A stretch of 64,000 nucleotides of DNA, from assembly GCF_007829815.1 (NCBI RefSeq), contig NZ_VIWT01000001.1, positions 496,001 through 560,000 of the forward strand, given 5' to 3'. This DNA comes from Kitasatospora viridis (GTDB lineage: Bacteria; Actinomycetota; Actinomycetes; Streptomycetales; Streptomycetaceae). This document shows, piece after piece, positions 34,807-47,289 of this stretch (its first letter is position 1; every line of letters starts with the position of its first letter). A program made the translations under genes and the position numbers. The notes under the pieces are model-generated. The model had not been told where the DNA came from. It saw only the letters and a list, made by a program, of their open reading frames with translations, and did no database searches.

Positions 34807-35748
34807 CTACGGGCCCTGGGCGTCCGGCAGCCGCGTCCCCGGCGGCAGCGCGCCCGCCCCGGCCGCCTCGGCCAGGTAGCGCAGCAGCACCTCGCGCATC
34901 GCGGCGGCGGCGCGGCTGAGCGGCAGTTCGGTACCGTGCGCCAGCGCGATCGCCCGCCCGATCCCGGGCCGGGCGAACGGGGTGACCGCCAGCCCGCTGC
35001 GGTCGGCGACCATCCCGGGCACCACGGCCGGCCCGAGCCCGGCCCGGACGAACCCGAGCACCGCGTCCATCTCCCCGCCCTCGACGGCGAATTCCGGCTC
35101 GAAGCCGGCCGCCCGGCAGGCCGCCAGGGTGGCCTCGCGCAGGTCGTAGCCCTGACGGAACATCACCAGCGGGCGGTCCGCCAGGTCCTGGATCCGAGCC
35201 CGGCGCCGGCCCAGCGGGCGGTCGGAGACCAGCACCAGGTCCTCGCGCAGCAACTCGGTCAGCGCCAGGCCCGGCGGCCGGTCCACGGTGGGCGGCGTGA
35301 TCACCAGCGCGAGGTCCAGCTCCCCCGCCGCGAGCTTGCCCAGCAGGTCGCGCGAGCCGTCCTCGCGGACCAGCAGCCGCACGCCCGGGTAGTCAGCACG
35401 GTAGGCGCGCAGCACGTCGGGCACCAGGCTGCCGCAGAGGCTGGGCGTGGCGCCGAGCCGCAGCCGGCCGCGCCGCAGCTGCACCGTCTCCTGCACCGCG
35501 CTGCGGGCGCTCTCCGCGTCCGCCAGGATCCGCCGGGCCAGCGGCAGCAGGGCCTGGCCGGCGTCGGTGAGCGCGGTGTCGCCGCGCCCGCGGTGGAACA
35601 GTTCGGCCCCCAACTCCCGCTCCAGGGAGCGGATCTGCTGGGAGAGCGAGGGCTGGGCGACGTGCAGCCGCTCGGCCGCGCGGGTGAAGTGGCGGGTCTC
35701 CGCCACCGCGGCGAAGTACCGGAGCTGTTGGAGCTGCACGTCAGCCAT
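34807..35748 (-). CDS. LysR-type transcriptional regulator
   Basis: 313-residue LTTR. N-terminal winged helix (LQQLRYFAAVAETRHFTRAA, then LHVAQPSLSQQIRSLEREL), followed by a periplasmic-binding-protein-like effector domain. ATG 35748 directly abuts the palindrome upstream, so there is no room for a ribosome-binding site and the message is probably leaderless or starts very close. Divergent from the succinate dehydrogenase operon, which it likely controls. Confidence 0.92.
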   Translation of the reverse strand: MADVQLQQLRYFAAVAETRHFTRAAERLHVAQPSLSQQIRSLERELGAELFHRGRGDTALTDAGQALLPLARRILADAESARSAVQETVQLRRGRLRLGATPSLCGSLVPDVLRAYRADYPGVRLLVREDGSRDLLGKLAAGELDLALVITPPTVDRPPGLALTELLREDLVLVSDRPLGRRRARIQDLADRPLVMFRQGYDLREATLAACRAAGFEPEFAVEGGEMDAVLGFVRAGLGPAVVPGMVADRSGLAVTPFARPGIGRAIALAHGTELPLSRAAAAMREVLLRYLAEAAGAGALPPGTRLPDAQGP

Positions 35749-35765
35749 GATAGGCCAGGCCTATC
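35749..35765. promoter_or_regulatory. LysR binding palindrome
   Basis: Perfect 7-3-7 palindrome GATAGGC-CAG-GCCTATC, containing ATA-N9-TAT, adjacent to the LysR start and 58 bases before the cytochrome b start. The classic LTTR box position between divergent genes. Confidence 0.75.
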
Positions 35766-35823
35766 GTGGTGAGCCGTAACCTGTCTTGGACGGATGGTGT
35801 GCCCGCTCCCTACCTTTCATGGC

Positions 35824-36599
35824 ATGGCTCTGACGAGTGAGCGCACGGGGCAGCGCGACAAAGGCTCCAGCGGTGGCAAGGGCTCCAGCGGCGAACGCTC
35901 CGGCGGCAGCGGCGAACGCCCCGGCGGCGGCTCCACGGTGGCGGCCCTGTGGAACTCCACCGTCGGCAAGAAGGCGGCCATGGCGGTCAGCGGGGCGATC
36001 CTGCTGGGCTACCTGGTCGCCCACCTGATCGGCAACCTCAAGGTCTTCGTCGGCGCGTCCGACCTGAACGGCTACGCGGCCTGGCTGCGCACCATCGGCC
36101 AGCCGTTCCTGGGCCACGAGTGGTTCCTCTGGATCGCCCGGGTGGTGCTGGTCGCGGCGGCCGTGGTGCACGGCACGGCGGCGTTCCAGCTGAGCAGGCG
36201 CGACCTGCGGGCCCGTCCGGTCGGCTACCGGCACACCCGGGCCCGGAGCAGCTACGCGACCCGGACCATGCGCTGGGGCGGGGTGATCCTGGGCCTGTTC
36301 ATCGTCTGGCACATCCTCGACCTGACCACGCTGACCGTGAACCCCCGGGCCGAGGCCGGCCACCCCTACGAGAACCTGGTCGCCACCTTCCGCACCTGGT
36401 ACGGCGACACGATCTACATCGTCGCCATGCTGGCCCTCGGGATGCACGTGCGGCACGGCTTCTGGAGCGCCGCGCAGACCCTGGGCCTGAACAACCGGCG
36501 CCGGGAACGGGCGTTGAAGGCCACCGCCAACCTGCTGGCCCTGGCCCTGACGGCCGGCTTCGTCTCCATCCCGATCGGCGTGATGACGGGAGTCGTCAA

Positions 36600-36603
<4 letters not shown>
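35824..36603 (+). CDS. sdhC: Succinate dehydrogenase/fumarate reductase cytochrome b subunit
   Basis: Membrane anchor subunit carrying haem b and the quinone site of complex II. A Gly/Ser-rich N-terminal tail of about 35 residues precedes five membrane helices: [72 protein letters not shown] and [18 protein letters not shown]. Conserved histidines in AHLIGN, HGTAAF, WHILDL and HVRHGF fit the di-haem B-type family of Gram-positive bacteria. 259 residues from ATG 35824; no clear ribosome-binding site. The stop overlaps sdhA (GTGA). Confidence 0.92.
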
Positions 36604-38596
<1,993 letters not shown>

Positions 38597-38600
<4 letters not shown>

Positions 38601-39331
38601 ACCTCACCCTGCGGATCTGGCGGCAGGCCGGACCGGACGCCCCGGGTGCCATGACGACCTATCAGGTCGGCGGCATCAGCGAGGACATGTCCTTCCTGGA
38701 GATGCTGGACACCCTCAACGAGGAGCTGATCCTGCGCGGCGAGCAGCCGGTCGCCTTCGACCACGACTGCCGCGAGGGCATCTGCGGCGCCTGCGGCGTG
38801 GTGATCGACGGGCAGCCGCACGGCCCCGAGCGGACCACCACCTGCCAACTGCACATGCGGCACTTCCGGGACGGCCAGACCATCGACGTCGAACCCTGGC
38901 GCTCGGCGGCCTTCCCGGTGATCAAGGACCTGGTGGTGGACCGCTCGGCCTTCGACCGGATCATCGGCTCCGGCGGCTACATCACCGCGCCGACCGGCAG
39001 CGCCCCCGAGGCGCACGCCACGCCGGTGCCCAAGGAGACCGCCGACCGGGCCTTCGAGCACGCCGAGTGCATCGGCTGCGGCGCCTGCGTGGCGGCCTGC
39101 CCGAACGGCTCGGCGATGCTCTTCACCGCCGCCAAGGTGGTGCACCTCAACCTGCTCCCGCAGGGCGCGCCGGAGCGCGGCTCCCGGGTGCGGGCGATGG
39201 TCACCGCGATGGACGGCGAGGGCTTCGGCGGCTGCACCAACACCGGCGAGTGCGCCACCGCGTGCCCCAAGGGCATCGGCCTGGACGCGATCGGCACGCT
39301 GAACCGGGAGTTCCTGCTCCGGCGCAGCTGA
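38597..39331 (+). CDS. sdhB: Succinate dehydrogenase/fumarate reductase iron-sulfur subunit
   Basis: Electron-transfer subunit of 244 residues. The [2Fe-2S] ligands are in [10 protein letters not shown] plus a later Cys; the [4Fe-4S] and [3Fe-4S] ligands are in [14 protein letters not shown] and [18 protein letters not shown] 38597 overlaps the sdhA stop. Last gene of the sdhCAB operon under the LysR regulator. This order with a five-helix cytochrome marks the type B enzyme; Streptomyces usually also encode a separate sdhCDAB complex, so this may be the second one. Confidence 0.95.
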
Positions 39332-39391
39332 GGAACGCCACTGGGCGCAGTTCCTGACGACTCGTCAGGCGCTGCGCCCAGTAGTGGTTCC
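39332..39391 (+). terminator. Terminator after sdhB
   Basis: Long imperfect stem (GGAAC and CCACTGGGCGCAG pairing with CTGCGCCCAG and GTTCC) with an inner hairpin CCTGACGA/TCGTCAGG, immediately after the sdhB stop. The converging signal peptidase gene ends just beyond it. Confidence 0.7.
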
Positions 39392-39400
39392 GACGGAGCG

Positions 39401-40189
39401 TCAGCTGCCCTGGCGACGGCGGTACCAGTACAGCACCGGGACCGCCGCGGCCATGCCGACCGCGCCGCCACCCTGGGCCAGGCCGTGCTGCTGGAAGGTG
39501 GACGGCACCGGCAGGGTGGCCCAGTGGGTCAGCGGCCAGGCGACCGCGAAGGCCCGGCCGACCACGTCCGACTCCGGCACGAAGCCGTCACCGGGCCCGC
39601 GCACCTGGTGGTAGCGGGAGTCGGCGGAGTTGTTGCGGTGGTCGCCCATCACCCACAGGTGGTCCTTGGGCACGGTGATCTTTCCGACCGGGTAGTCGTC
39701 GCAGGGCGTGGACCCGGGGAAGATGTACGGCTCGTTCAGCGCGACGCCGTTGACGGTGACCGGCTTGCCGGCCTCGCAGTCCACGGTGTCGCCGCCGACC
39801 GCGATCACCCGCTTGATCAGGTCCCGGTCCCCGGCCGCCGGCATCAGGCCGACGTAGCTGAGCGCCTCCTGGACCACGTTCGCCTTCGCGACCGGCTCGT
39901 CGTCCAGCCAGCCGTCCGGATCCTTGAAGACCACCACGTCCCCGCGCTCCGGCTTCGCGCCGAACCACGGGGTGAGCTTGTCCACCAGCACCCGGTCACC
40001 GGGCTGCAGGGTGTTCTCCATCGAGCCGGACGGGATCGAGAAGGCCTGCACGAAGAAACTCTTGATCACCAGGGCCAGCAGCAGCGCCAGCACCACCAGG
40101 ATCGGCAACTCCTGCCAGAACGGCCGCTGCTTGCGTGTGCGCCCGCGCCACCGCAGTCCCCGCCGGCGCTCCGCCCGCTCCCCGTCCAT
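39401..40189 (-). CDS. lepB: Signal peptidase I
   Basis: Type I leader peptidase. A basic cytoplasmic tail, one membrane helix (ILVVLALLLALVIKSFF), then the catalytic Ser in PSGSMENTL, Lys in LIKRVIAVGGD and the conserved GDHRNNSADSR. 262 residues from ATG 40189, with GGGGAG upstream. The C-terminus ends with a second hydrophobic segment (AVGMAAAVPVLYWY), as in Streptomyces Sip proteins. Streptomyces carry several such genes, usually clustered; this one stands alone. Confidence 0.92.
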   Translation of the reverse strand: MDGERAERRRGLRWRGRTRKQRPFWQELPILVVLALLLALVIKSFFVQAFSIPSGSMENTLQPGDRVLVDKLTPWFGAKPERGDVVVFKDPDGWLDDEPVAKANVVQEALSYVGLMPAAGDRDLIKRVIAVGGDTVDCEAGKPVTVNGVALNEPYIFPGSTPCDDYPVGKITVPKDHLWVMGDHRNNSADSRYHQVRGPGDGFVPESDVVGRAFAVAWPLTHWATLPVPSTFQQHGLAQGGGAVGMAAAVPVLYWYRRRQGS

Positions 40190-40317
40190 GCCCACTCCCC
40201 TGTCCTCCGGCCGCGCCGACCAGCAGGGGCACGGTACCCCCGGTATCTGAACGATCGGAAGTTCCCGCCGCGCGGGGCCCCCGGGACGGCCGGTGCGCAC
40301 GGTGTATGTTGCGGGTG

Positions 40318-40347
40318 CTGACAATCCCCGGCGACCCCTGCCATGCT
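40318..40347 (+). promoter_or_regulatory. Putative promoter, copy 1 of the duplicated unit
   Basis: CTGACA (40318-40323), 18-base spacer, CATGCT (40342-40347). The same arrangement recurs at 41560-41589 before the second DUF4129 gene, with the surrounding GCGGGTGCTGACAATCCCC identical. Confidence 0.45.
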
Positions 40348-40403
40348 GCCGTCGGGCCGCCGCCGGACACCGGAGCGGACCCGCTCGGGGGGAGTTACGA
40401 ACC

Positions 40404-41438
40404 ATGCCAACACCTGCGAGACCGGACCGGTCCGCACCCGCTGGGCCCGCGCGGCCCGCGCCCGGGCAGCCGGCCCGATCCGCGACCGACGCCCCGGCCC
40501 GATCCGCGCCGTCGGCGCCGTCCACCCGCACGCTGCGCCCCGCACTGGCAGCGATCGCCGTCGCCGGACTCGCCTTCGCCGCGATGGTGCTGCGCCCGTC
40601 CAGCGGTCTCTTCTCGACCGGCCCCGGCCCGCTCGGCACGCTCTTCCCGGTGGTGCTGCTGCTCTGCGCCGGCTGGCCGCTCGGCATCGCCGTCGTCCGC
40701 CGCCGCTACCAGGCCGCCGTCCAGGCCTCGGGCCACCTGACGCCCCGGGCCGAGCGGCTGCGCGACCTGACGCTGCACCTGCTGCCGCCCGTCGCCGTGC
40801 TGGTCCCCGTCGCGCTGCTGATCAGCTACTTCGCGCAGCACACCGAGCCCGTGCCACCGAGCCAGGACTACCAGCGGCAGCCGCCGAACCTCGACCCCCA
40901 CCCGCAGCCCACGATGAAGCCGGTGGTCGGCACCGCCCAGCACGTCTCCCACCACTACGGGCTGCGCGGCCTCGCCGCGCTGGGCGTCAAGGTGCTGCTC
41001 GGCGCGCTCGTGCTGCTGGCGGTGGTGCTGCTCTGGCGCCACCTGCGCCACCGGTCGCTGCCGCACCTGGCGATGACCCCCGCACCGCGCCCCGCCGACG
41101 AGCAGCTGGCCGAGGCGATCGCCTCCGGCCGCCGCGCCCTGCTCGGCGACGATGCCCGCGCCGCCGTCATCGCCTGCTACGCCGCGATGGAGCAGTCACT
41201 CGCCGACTCCGGCGTGCCCCGCGAACTCGCCGACAGCCCCTCCGACCTACTGGACCGCGCCGTCGCCACCGGCAGTGTGCCCGAACGGGAAGCAGCCGCG
41301 CTGACCGAACTGTTCCGCGAAGCCCGCTACTCCCGCCACCCGATGGGCACCCCCGAACTGGACCGCGCCCGCGCGGCACTCGACGCCATCGCAGCCCAGC
41401 TCGCCGAACACCACCCCGCACCCGCGGAGGCCGGCTGA
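40404..41438 (+). CDS. DUF4129 domain membrane protein, copy 1
   Basis: 344 residues. A Pro/Ala/Ser-rich N-terminus, membrane helices (ALAAIAVAGLAFAAMVL, LFPVVLLLCAGWPLGIAVV, a Pro-rich loop, VLLGALVLLAVVLLW) and a C-terminal cytoplasmic DUF4129 domain (RRALLGDDARAAVIACYAAM, then REARYSRHPMGTPELDRAR). DUF4129 proteins commonly sit with MoxR and DUF58 genes. ATG 40404 follows GGGGGGAG. Its stop overlaps (TGATG) the start of a truncated copy of the next gene. Nearly the whole unit is repeated in the following gene. Confidence 0.85.
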   Translation: MPTPARPDRSAPAGPARPAPGQPARSATDAPARSAPSAPSTRTLRPALAAIAVAGLAFAAMVLRPSSGLFSTGPGPLGTLFPVVLLLCAGWPLGIAVVRRRYQAAVQASGHLTPRAERLRDLTLHLLPPVAVLVPVALLISYFAQHTEPVPPSQDYQRQPPNLDPHPQPTMKPVVGTAQHVSHHYGLRGLAALGVKVLLGALVLLAVVLLWRHLRHRSLPHLAMTPAPRPADEQLAEAIASGRRALLGDDARAAVIACYAAMEQSLADSGVPRELADSPSDLLDRAVATGSVPEREAAALTELFREARYSRHPMGTPELDRARAALDAIAAQLAEHHPAPAEAG

Positions 41439-41563
41439 TGGACAGCCGGCAGAGCCGCCACGAGCACGCAGCGGCGGTGCCCTCGGGTACACGAACGATC
41501 GGTGGCGGTCGCCGCGTGGGCCGCCGGAGGGCCGGGGCTCGGGGTGCATCTTGCGGGTGCTGA
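41438..41563 (+). pseudogene. Truncated fragment of the gene at 42600 (duplication scar)
   Basis: Reads MDSRQSRHE, matching MDNRQSRHE at the start of the gene at 42600, then diverges and ends after 41 codons. It overlaps the stop of DUF4129 copy 1 exactly as the intact gene overlaps copy 2. It is the broken edge of a tandem duplication. Confidence 0.7.
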
Positions 41564-41589
41564 CAATCCCCACTGGTCTGTGCCAAGCT
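41560..41589 (+). promoter_or_regulatory. Putative promoter, copy 2 of the duplicated unit
   Basis: CTGACA (41560-41565), 18-base spacer, CAAGCT (41584-41589). Homologous to the site at 40318, so the promoter was carried along in the duplication. Confidence 0.45.
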
Positions 41590-41646
41590 GCCGTCGAGCG
41601 GCCGCCGGACAGCGGAGCGGACCCGCTTGGGGGGAGTTACCGAGCC

Positions 41647-42600
41647 ATGACCACACCCGCGAGACCGGGCTGGTCCGCACCTGATCGGTCCGCGCCCGAT
41701 CGGTCCACACCGGATCGGTCCGCAGCAGGCCCCGGCCGGGCGCCGCGCGCCGCGACGGTGCTACTCGCGGTGGCCGCGCTGGCCTTCGCGGCCGTGCTGT
41801 TGCGTCCGTCCACCGGGCTCCTCAAGGCCGGCCGGGCGCCGCTCGGCGCGCTCCTCCCGGTGCTGCTGTGCTGCGCCGGCTGGCTGCTCGCCATCGCCGC
41901 GATCCACCGCCGCTACCAGGCCGCCGTGCGCGGCGCGAGCGACCTGTCGCCCACCGCCGACCGGCTGCGCGACCTGACGGTGCGTCTGCTGCCGCCCGTC
42001 GCCGTGCTGGTCCCGGTCGCGCTGCTGGTCGGGTACTTCTCGCAGCACTCGAAGCCGGCGCCGCCGCCCTCCGTCGCCCCGCCGCCGCCGATGGTGTTCG
42101 ACACCACGCCGGCCCCGACCCACCACTACGGTCTGGCCGAGCTGGTCGTCGAGGTGCTGCTGGGCCTGCTGGCGGTGCTGGCGGTGGTGCTGCTCTGGCG
42201 CCGGCTGCGCCACCGGACGCTGCCGCGTCTGGCGATGACCCCCGCACCGCGCCCCGCCGAGGAGCAGCTGGCCGAGGCGATCGCCTCCGGCCGCCGCGCC
42301 CTGCTCGGCGACGACGCCCGCGCCGCCGTCATCGCCTGCTACGCCGCGATGGAAGAGTCACTCGCCGACTCCGGCGTGACCCGCGAACTCGCCGACAGCC
42401 CCTCCGACCTGCTCGCCCGCGCCGTCGCCACCGGCAGCGTCCCCCAGCCCGAGGCCACCGCGCTGACCGAACTGTTCCGCGAAGCCCGCTACTCCCGCCA
42501 CCCGATGGGCACCCCCGAACTGGACCGCGCCCGCGCAGCACTCGACACCATCGCCGCCCAGCTCGCCGACAACCAGCCCGCACCCGCGGAGGCCAGCTGA
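41647..42600 (+). CDS. DUF4129 domain membrane protein, copy 2
   Basis: 317 residues, paralogue of the preceding DUF4129 gene: the last 110 residues are almost identical (for example ELADSPSDLLARAVATGSVP against ELADSPSDLLDRAVATGSVP). The N-terminus and loop are shorter and more diverged. ATG 41647 follows GGGGGGAG. Its stop overlaps the start of the next gene by TGATG, and with the MoxR and DUF58 genes it forms the ancestral operon. Confidence 0.87.
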   Translation: MTTPARPGWSAPDRSAPDRSTPDRSAAGPGRAPRAATVLLAVAALAFAAVLLRPSTGLLKAGRAPLGALLPVLLCCAGWLLAIAAIHRRYQAAVRGASDLSPTADRLRDLTVRLLPPVAVLVPVALLVGYFSQHSKPAPPPSVAPPPPMVFDTTPAPTHHYGLAELVVEVLLGLLAVLAVVLLWRRLRHRTLPRLAMTPAPRPAEEQLAEAIASGRRALLGDDARAAVIACYAAMEESLADSGVTRELADSPSDLLARAVATGSVPQPEATALTELFREARYSRHPMGTPELDRARAALDTIAAQLADNQPAPAEAS

Positions 42601-43235
42601 TGGACAACCGACAGAGCCGCCACGAGCGGTACAACTCGCCCGTGCACGCGGCCCGGCAGGACGCCGTGCAGGCCGGGATCCGCCGCGCCTTCGCCGACCA
42701 GCGGACCTCCGGGCGGCTGTCCCCGGACGGCGACGCCAACCCGTCGACCACTGCCGGTGCCGGCTCGGTGCGGCACTCGCTGACCGTGCTGCTGCCCGTC
42801 GCGGCCGCCACCGAGCTGGTGCTCGGCCTGGTCGGCGGGCTGCCCGCGCTCGGCCTCGGCGCCACCGCGATCGCGGCCACCGCCCTGCTGGCCGGCCGCT
42901 ACGTGGCGGGCGCCGCGTCCCAGGACAGCGGGCTGCGCCGGGAGGCCCGGCTGATGACCTCCCGGGTGCCGGGCCTGGGCGACTGGTACTGGACCGTGCG
43001 CAACGGCGTGGACGACGACGGCTACGCCAGTGCCCTGCGCCCCCAGCTCCAGCGGCTCTTCGCCGCCAAGCTCTCCGAGCAGCACGGCGTCTCGCTCTAC
43101 GCCGAGCCCGCCAAGGCGGCCGAGCTGATCGGCCCGGCGAACTGGCCCTGGCTCGACCCGGAGCAGCCGGCGCCCGCCCGGACCATTCCCGCCGACCGCC
43201 TCGGCGACCTGATCCAGCGGCTCGACACCCTGTAG
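42600..43235 (+). CDS. Hypothetical membrane protein of the MoxR/DUF58 cluster
   Basis: 211 residues. Basic N-terminal third (RQSRHERYNSPVHAARQDAV), two close membrane helices (LTVLLPVAAATELVLGLVGG and ALGLGATAIAATALLAGRY), then a cytoplasmic C-terminus ending in LGDLIQRLDTL. It lies between DUF4129 and MoxR, in a cluster often linked to cell-envelope or secretion functions. I do not recognise a named family. Confidence 0.75.
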   Translation: MDNRQSRHERYNSPVHAARQDAVQAGIRRAFADQRTSGRLSPDGDANPSTTAGAGSVRHSLTVLLPVAAATELVLGLVGGLPALGLGATAIAATALLAGRYVAGAASQDSGLRREARLMTSRVPGLGDWYWTVRNGVDDDGYASALRPQLQRLFAAKLSEQHGVSLYAEPAKAAELIGPANWPWLDPEQPAPARTIPADRLGDLIQRLDTL

Positions 43236-43257
43236 CCACTTTCCTGTGAGGACCCCC

Positions 43258-44315
<1,058 letters not shown>

Positions 44316-44316
<1 letters not shown>

Positions 44317-45653
44317 TGGACGGTGCTGCCGGCTCGGCGGCCGGCGAGGGCTCCGTCGTCGGCCGCCCCCGAGTGGGGCTGAGCGACCGGCTCAGCGCCC
44401 CGCCCGCCGGCTGGCGGACCGGCGAGCGCACCCTGCGGCTGCTCACCATCGCCGTGGTCGCCGCCGCCGCGGCGCTGCTCACCGGCCACGCCTGGCTGCT
44501 CGCCCTGGCGGCCGGCCCCGCGGTGCTGGTCACCCTCGCCGCGCCCGGACGGACCCGGCCGACCACGGTCGCGGTGGCCGCCGAGGTCGAGCCGCGCCGG
44601 CTCTTCGAGGGCGAGTCGGTGACCGCCCGGATCGACGTGGCGCACGACGGCGAGATCGGCCTGCTGGACGCCGGCCTGATCGGCGGCCCCGGACTGACGC
44701 TGACCGGCCAACGGGTCGGCACGGACCACCTGGAGCTGGACTTCCGGGCCACCCGGTGGGGCGCCTGGACGCTCGGCCTGGTCGATCTGGACCTCTACGA
44801 CAGCGGCGGCCTGGCCCGGCGCACCGTCCGGGTCGAACTGGGCGAGGTCGAGGTCTTCCCGGTGCCGAGCGCCGCCGGGCTGACGCCGGTTCCGGTGCGG
44901 CTGCCGCAGCGGCTCGGCGAGCACACGGCCCGTCAGCACGGCGACGGCGTGGAGGTGACGGGCGTGCGGCCGCACGTCTGGGGCGAGCGGCAGCGGCGGA
45001 TCCACTGGCCGTCCACCACCCGGCGCGGCGGCATCCAGCTGATCGAGTTCGGCGCCGAGCGGGCGGTGGACACCGTGATGCTGCTGGACGCGTTCGGCGA
45101 CCTGGCCGACCCGGCCACCGGTGCCTCCTCGCTGGACGAGTCGCTGCGGGCGGCCGCCGGCCTGACCCGGGCCTACCTGCGCACCCACGACCGGATCGGG
45201 GTGGTCTCGGTCGGCGGGCGGACCCGCTGGCTGCAGGCCGGCTCCGGGGAGCAGCACTTCTACCGGATCGTGCAGAGCGTGCTGGAGGTGCGCCGGGACC
45301 TCGGCTACCGCACCCCCGACCTGAACCGGCTGCCGCCCGCCGCCCTGCCGGCCGGGGCGCTGGTGTACGCGTTCACGCCGCTGGCCGACCAGCGGATCCT
45401 GGACGTGCTGGGCGACCTGGCCGACCGGGGCAATCCGCTGGTGGTCGTCGAGATCCCGTTCGGCGAGCCGGCCGTGGACCCGCAGGACCAGGCCGAGGTG
45501 TGGGCCGGGCGGCTCTGGCGGGCCGACCGGGAGGCGATCCGGTTCGCGCTGCGCAACCGCGGCGTCCCGGTGGTGACCCACCAGGCCGGGGAGGCACTGG
45601 ACTTGGCGATCGCGCCGCTGCAGCGCGGCCGGATCCGCGGGAGGCGGGAGTGA
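44316..45653 (+). CDS. DUF58 domain-containing protein
   Basis: 445-residue membrane-associated protein. Two N-terminal membrane helices (LLTIAVVAAAAALLTGHAWL and LLALAAGPAVLVTLAA) precede a beta-domain and a DUF58 domain with the signature GVRPHVWGERQRRIHWPSTT, followed by a von Willebrand A-like fold (DTVMLLDAFG). Partner of the MoxR ATPase and of the downstream membrane protein. It starts at ATG 44316 inside the MoxR stop. Confidence 0.92.
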
Positions 45654-46300
45654 GCGGGGTACTCGGTACAGGGTCGGAGCGGTCCGTGGGGGGCGGTGGA
45701 GTGGCCGAGGACGGTCGAGCCGCCGGGTCGCGCGGGTCCGTGCTGCCGGTCGGCGGCGACGGTTCCGACGGGGCCCAGGCGTGGCGGGAGTTGGGGCGGC
45801 AGCTGCCGTCGCGGTTCCTGGGCGCCGTGCTGCTGGTTGCCTCGGTCGACCCGATGGCAGCGCAGGGCGGGACGGCGCGCACCGTGCTCGCCGTGGCGGG
45901 CGCCCTGTTCGGCTGGTGGGCGGCGGCGCCGCTGACGGCGCGGCCGGTGGCACCCTCGGCGCGGCTGGGGATGCGGATCATGCGGCACCGGAACACGGTG
46001 CTGGCGGTGGCCGCCGTCGTGCTGGCGGCGATAGGGAACCCGCCGGCCTGGCTGGCGGTGGCGGTGACCGCCCTGCTGCTGGGCTACCTGCTGCACGTGG
46101 ACGCGCGCGGCCACGCCCACCTGCCGGCCGGGCCCGCCGCCACGGTGGCCGCCTGCGCGGCGGCCGCCGTGGTGCTGGCCGCCGCGCTGCTGCCGGCCCA
46201 GAGCAGCCAGTCCGCACGGCTGTTGGCCGCGCTGGGGGTGGCGGTGGCGGGCGCCGCGATCGGCCTGACGCTCCACCAGCGCCGCACGGAAGGCGACTGA
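45650..46300 (+). CDS. Membrane protein, last gene of the MoxR/DUF58 cluster
   Basis: 216 residues with a Gly/Ser-rich N-terminus, then six hydrophobic segments (for example TVLAVAAVVLAAIG, AWLAVAVTALLLGYLLHV, AAVVLAAALLPAQ). GTG 45650 overlaps the DUF58 stop (GTGA). No family recognised; the position suggests an integral component of the same complex. A short stem-loop CTGACG-GAG-CGTCAG (46297-46311) overlaps its stop. Confidence 0.75.
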   Translation: MSGVLGTGSERSVGGGGVAEDGRAAGSRGSVLPVGGDGSDGAQAWRELGRQLPSRFLGAVLLVASVDPMAAQGGTARTVLAVAGALFGWWAAAPLTARPVAPSARLGMRIMRHRNTVLAVAAVVLAAIGNPPAWLAVAVTALLLGYLLHVDARGHAHLPAGPAATVAACAAAAVVLAAALLPAQSSQSARLLAALGVAVAGAAIGLTLHQRRTEGD

Positions 46301-46332
46301 CGGAGCGTCAGACGGTGTGGGCTGCGCCCGGT

Positions 46333-47289
46333 TCAGCGGGCCAGCCGACCCAGCAGCGAGGAGGCCGCGGTGATGCCGAGCACGGTGGCCAGGGCCAACA
46401 CGCCGAAGTCGAGCGGCAGGTGGGCCTTGGTGCCGATCAACAGGCCGCGCAGCGCGTCCACTTGGTAGCTCAGCGGATTGGCCTTGCTGACCACCTGCAG
46501 CCAGGTCGGCATCAGGCTCACCGGGTAGAGGGCGTTGGAGCCGAAGAAGAGCGGCATGGTGATCGCCTGGCCGATGCCCATCAGCCGGTCCCGGGTGAGC
46601 ACGATGCCGGCGATGGTCATCGACAGGCAGGAGAAGAACGCCGAGCCCAGCAGCACCACGACGGCGACGCCGAGCAGGCGCAACGGGTTCCAGGTCATCG
46701 CCACCCCGAGCAGGGCGGCGATCAGCACCACCACGACGGCCTGGATCACCGCCTTCACGCCCGCCGCGAAGGCCTTGCCGGTGACCAGCGCGGCCCGTGG
46801 CGTCGGGGTCACCAGCAGTTTGGTGAGCACCCCGGAGTCCCGCTCCCAGATGATCATGATGCCGTAGAAGATCGCGATGAACATCGCGGACTGGGCGATG
46901 ATGCCCGGGGCCAGGTAGTCCAGGTACGGGATGCCGCCGGTCGGGATCGCCTTCAGCCGGGTGAAGGTCTCACCGAAGATCAGCAGCCAGAGGGCGGGCT
47001 GGACGGCGCGGGTGTAGAGCTCGGTGCGGTCGTGGCGGAGCTTCTGCAGCTCGACCGCGCACATCGCGAACACCCGGGCGGGCACCAGGCGCCAGCCGGT
47101 CCGGGCCCGGGGGGCGACCAGCAGCAGGCCGAGGTCGGGGCGGGCACTGCTGTGCTGGGCGCGCCGGCCGGTGGCCTGCTCGGCGCTCGGCGCGGAGCTC
47201 TGTTCGGAGCTCTGCTCGGGGCTCTGTTCGGCGGTGGTCACGGCGGCCTCAGCCGACGCGGGACGCGGTGCGGCGGGTACGGCGGACAT
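46333..47289 (-). CDS. ABC-2 type transporter permease
   Basis: Permease of a DrrB-like exporter, 318 residues. A charged Ser/Glu-rich cytoplasmic N-terminus of about 60 residues precedes six membrane helices with the ABC-2 motifs LAPGIIAQSAMFIAIFYG and ITMPLFFGSNALYPVSLMP. ATG 47289 follows GGAAGGAG. It overlaps the ATPase gene by 41 bases. Probably exports a drug or lipid-like compound together with the ATPase. Confidence 0.93.
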   Translation of the reverse strand: MSAVPAAPRPASAEAAVTTAEQSPEQSSEQSSAPSAEQATGRRAQHSSARPDLGLLLVAPRARTGWRLVPARVFAMCAVELQKLRHDRTELYTRAVQPALWLLIFGETFTRLKAIPTGGIPYLDYLAPGIIAQSAMFIAIFYGIMIIWERDSGVLTKLLVTPTPRAALVTGKAFAAGVKAVIQAVVVVLIAALLGVAMTWNPLRLLGVAVVVLLGSAFFSCLSMTIAGIVLTRDRLMGIGQAITMPLFFGSNALYPVSLMPTWLQVVSKANPLSYQVDALRGLLIGTKAHLPLDFGVLALATVLGITAASSLLGRLAR

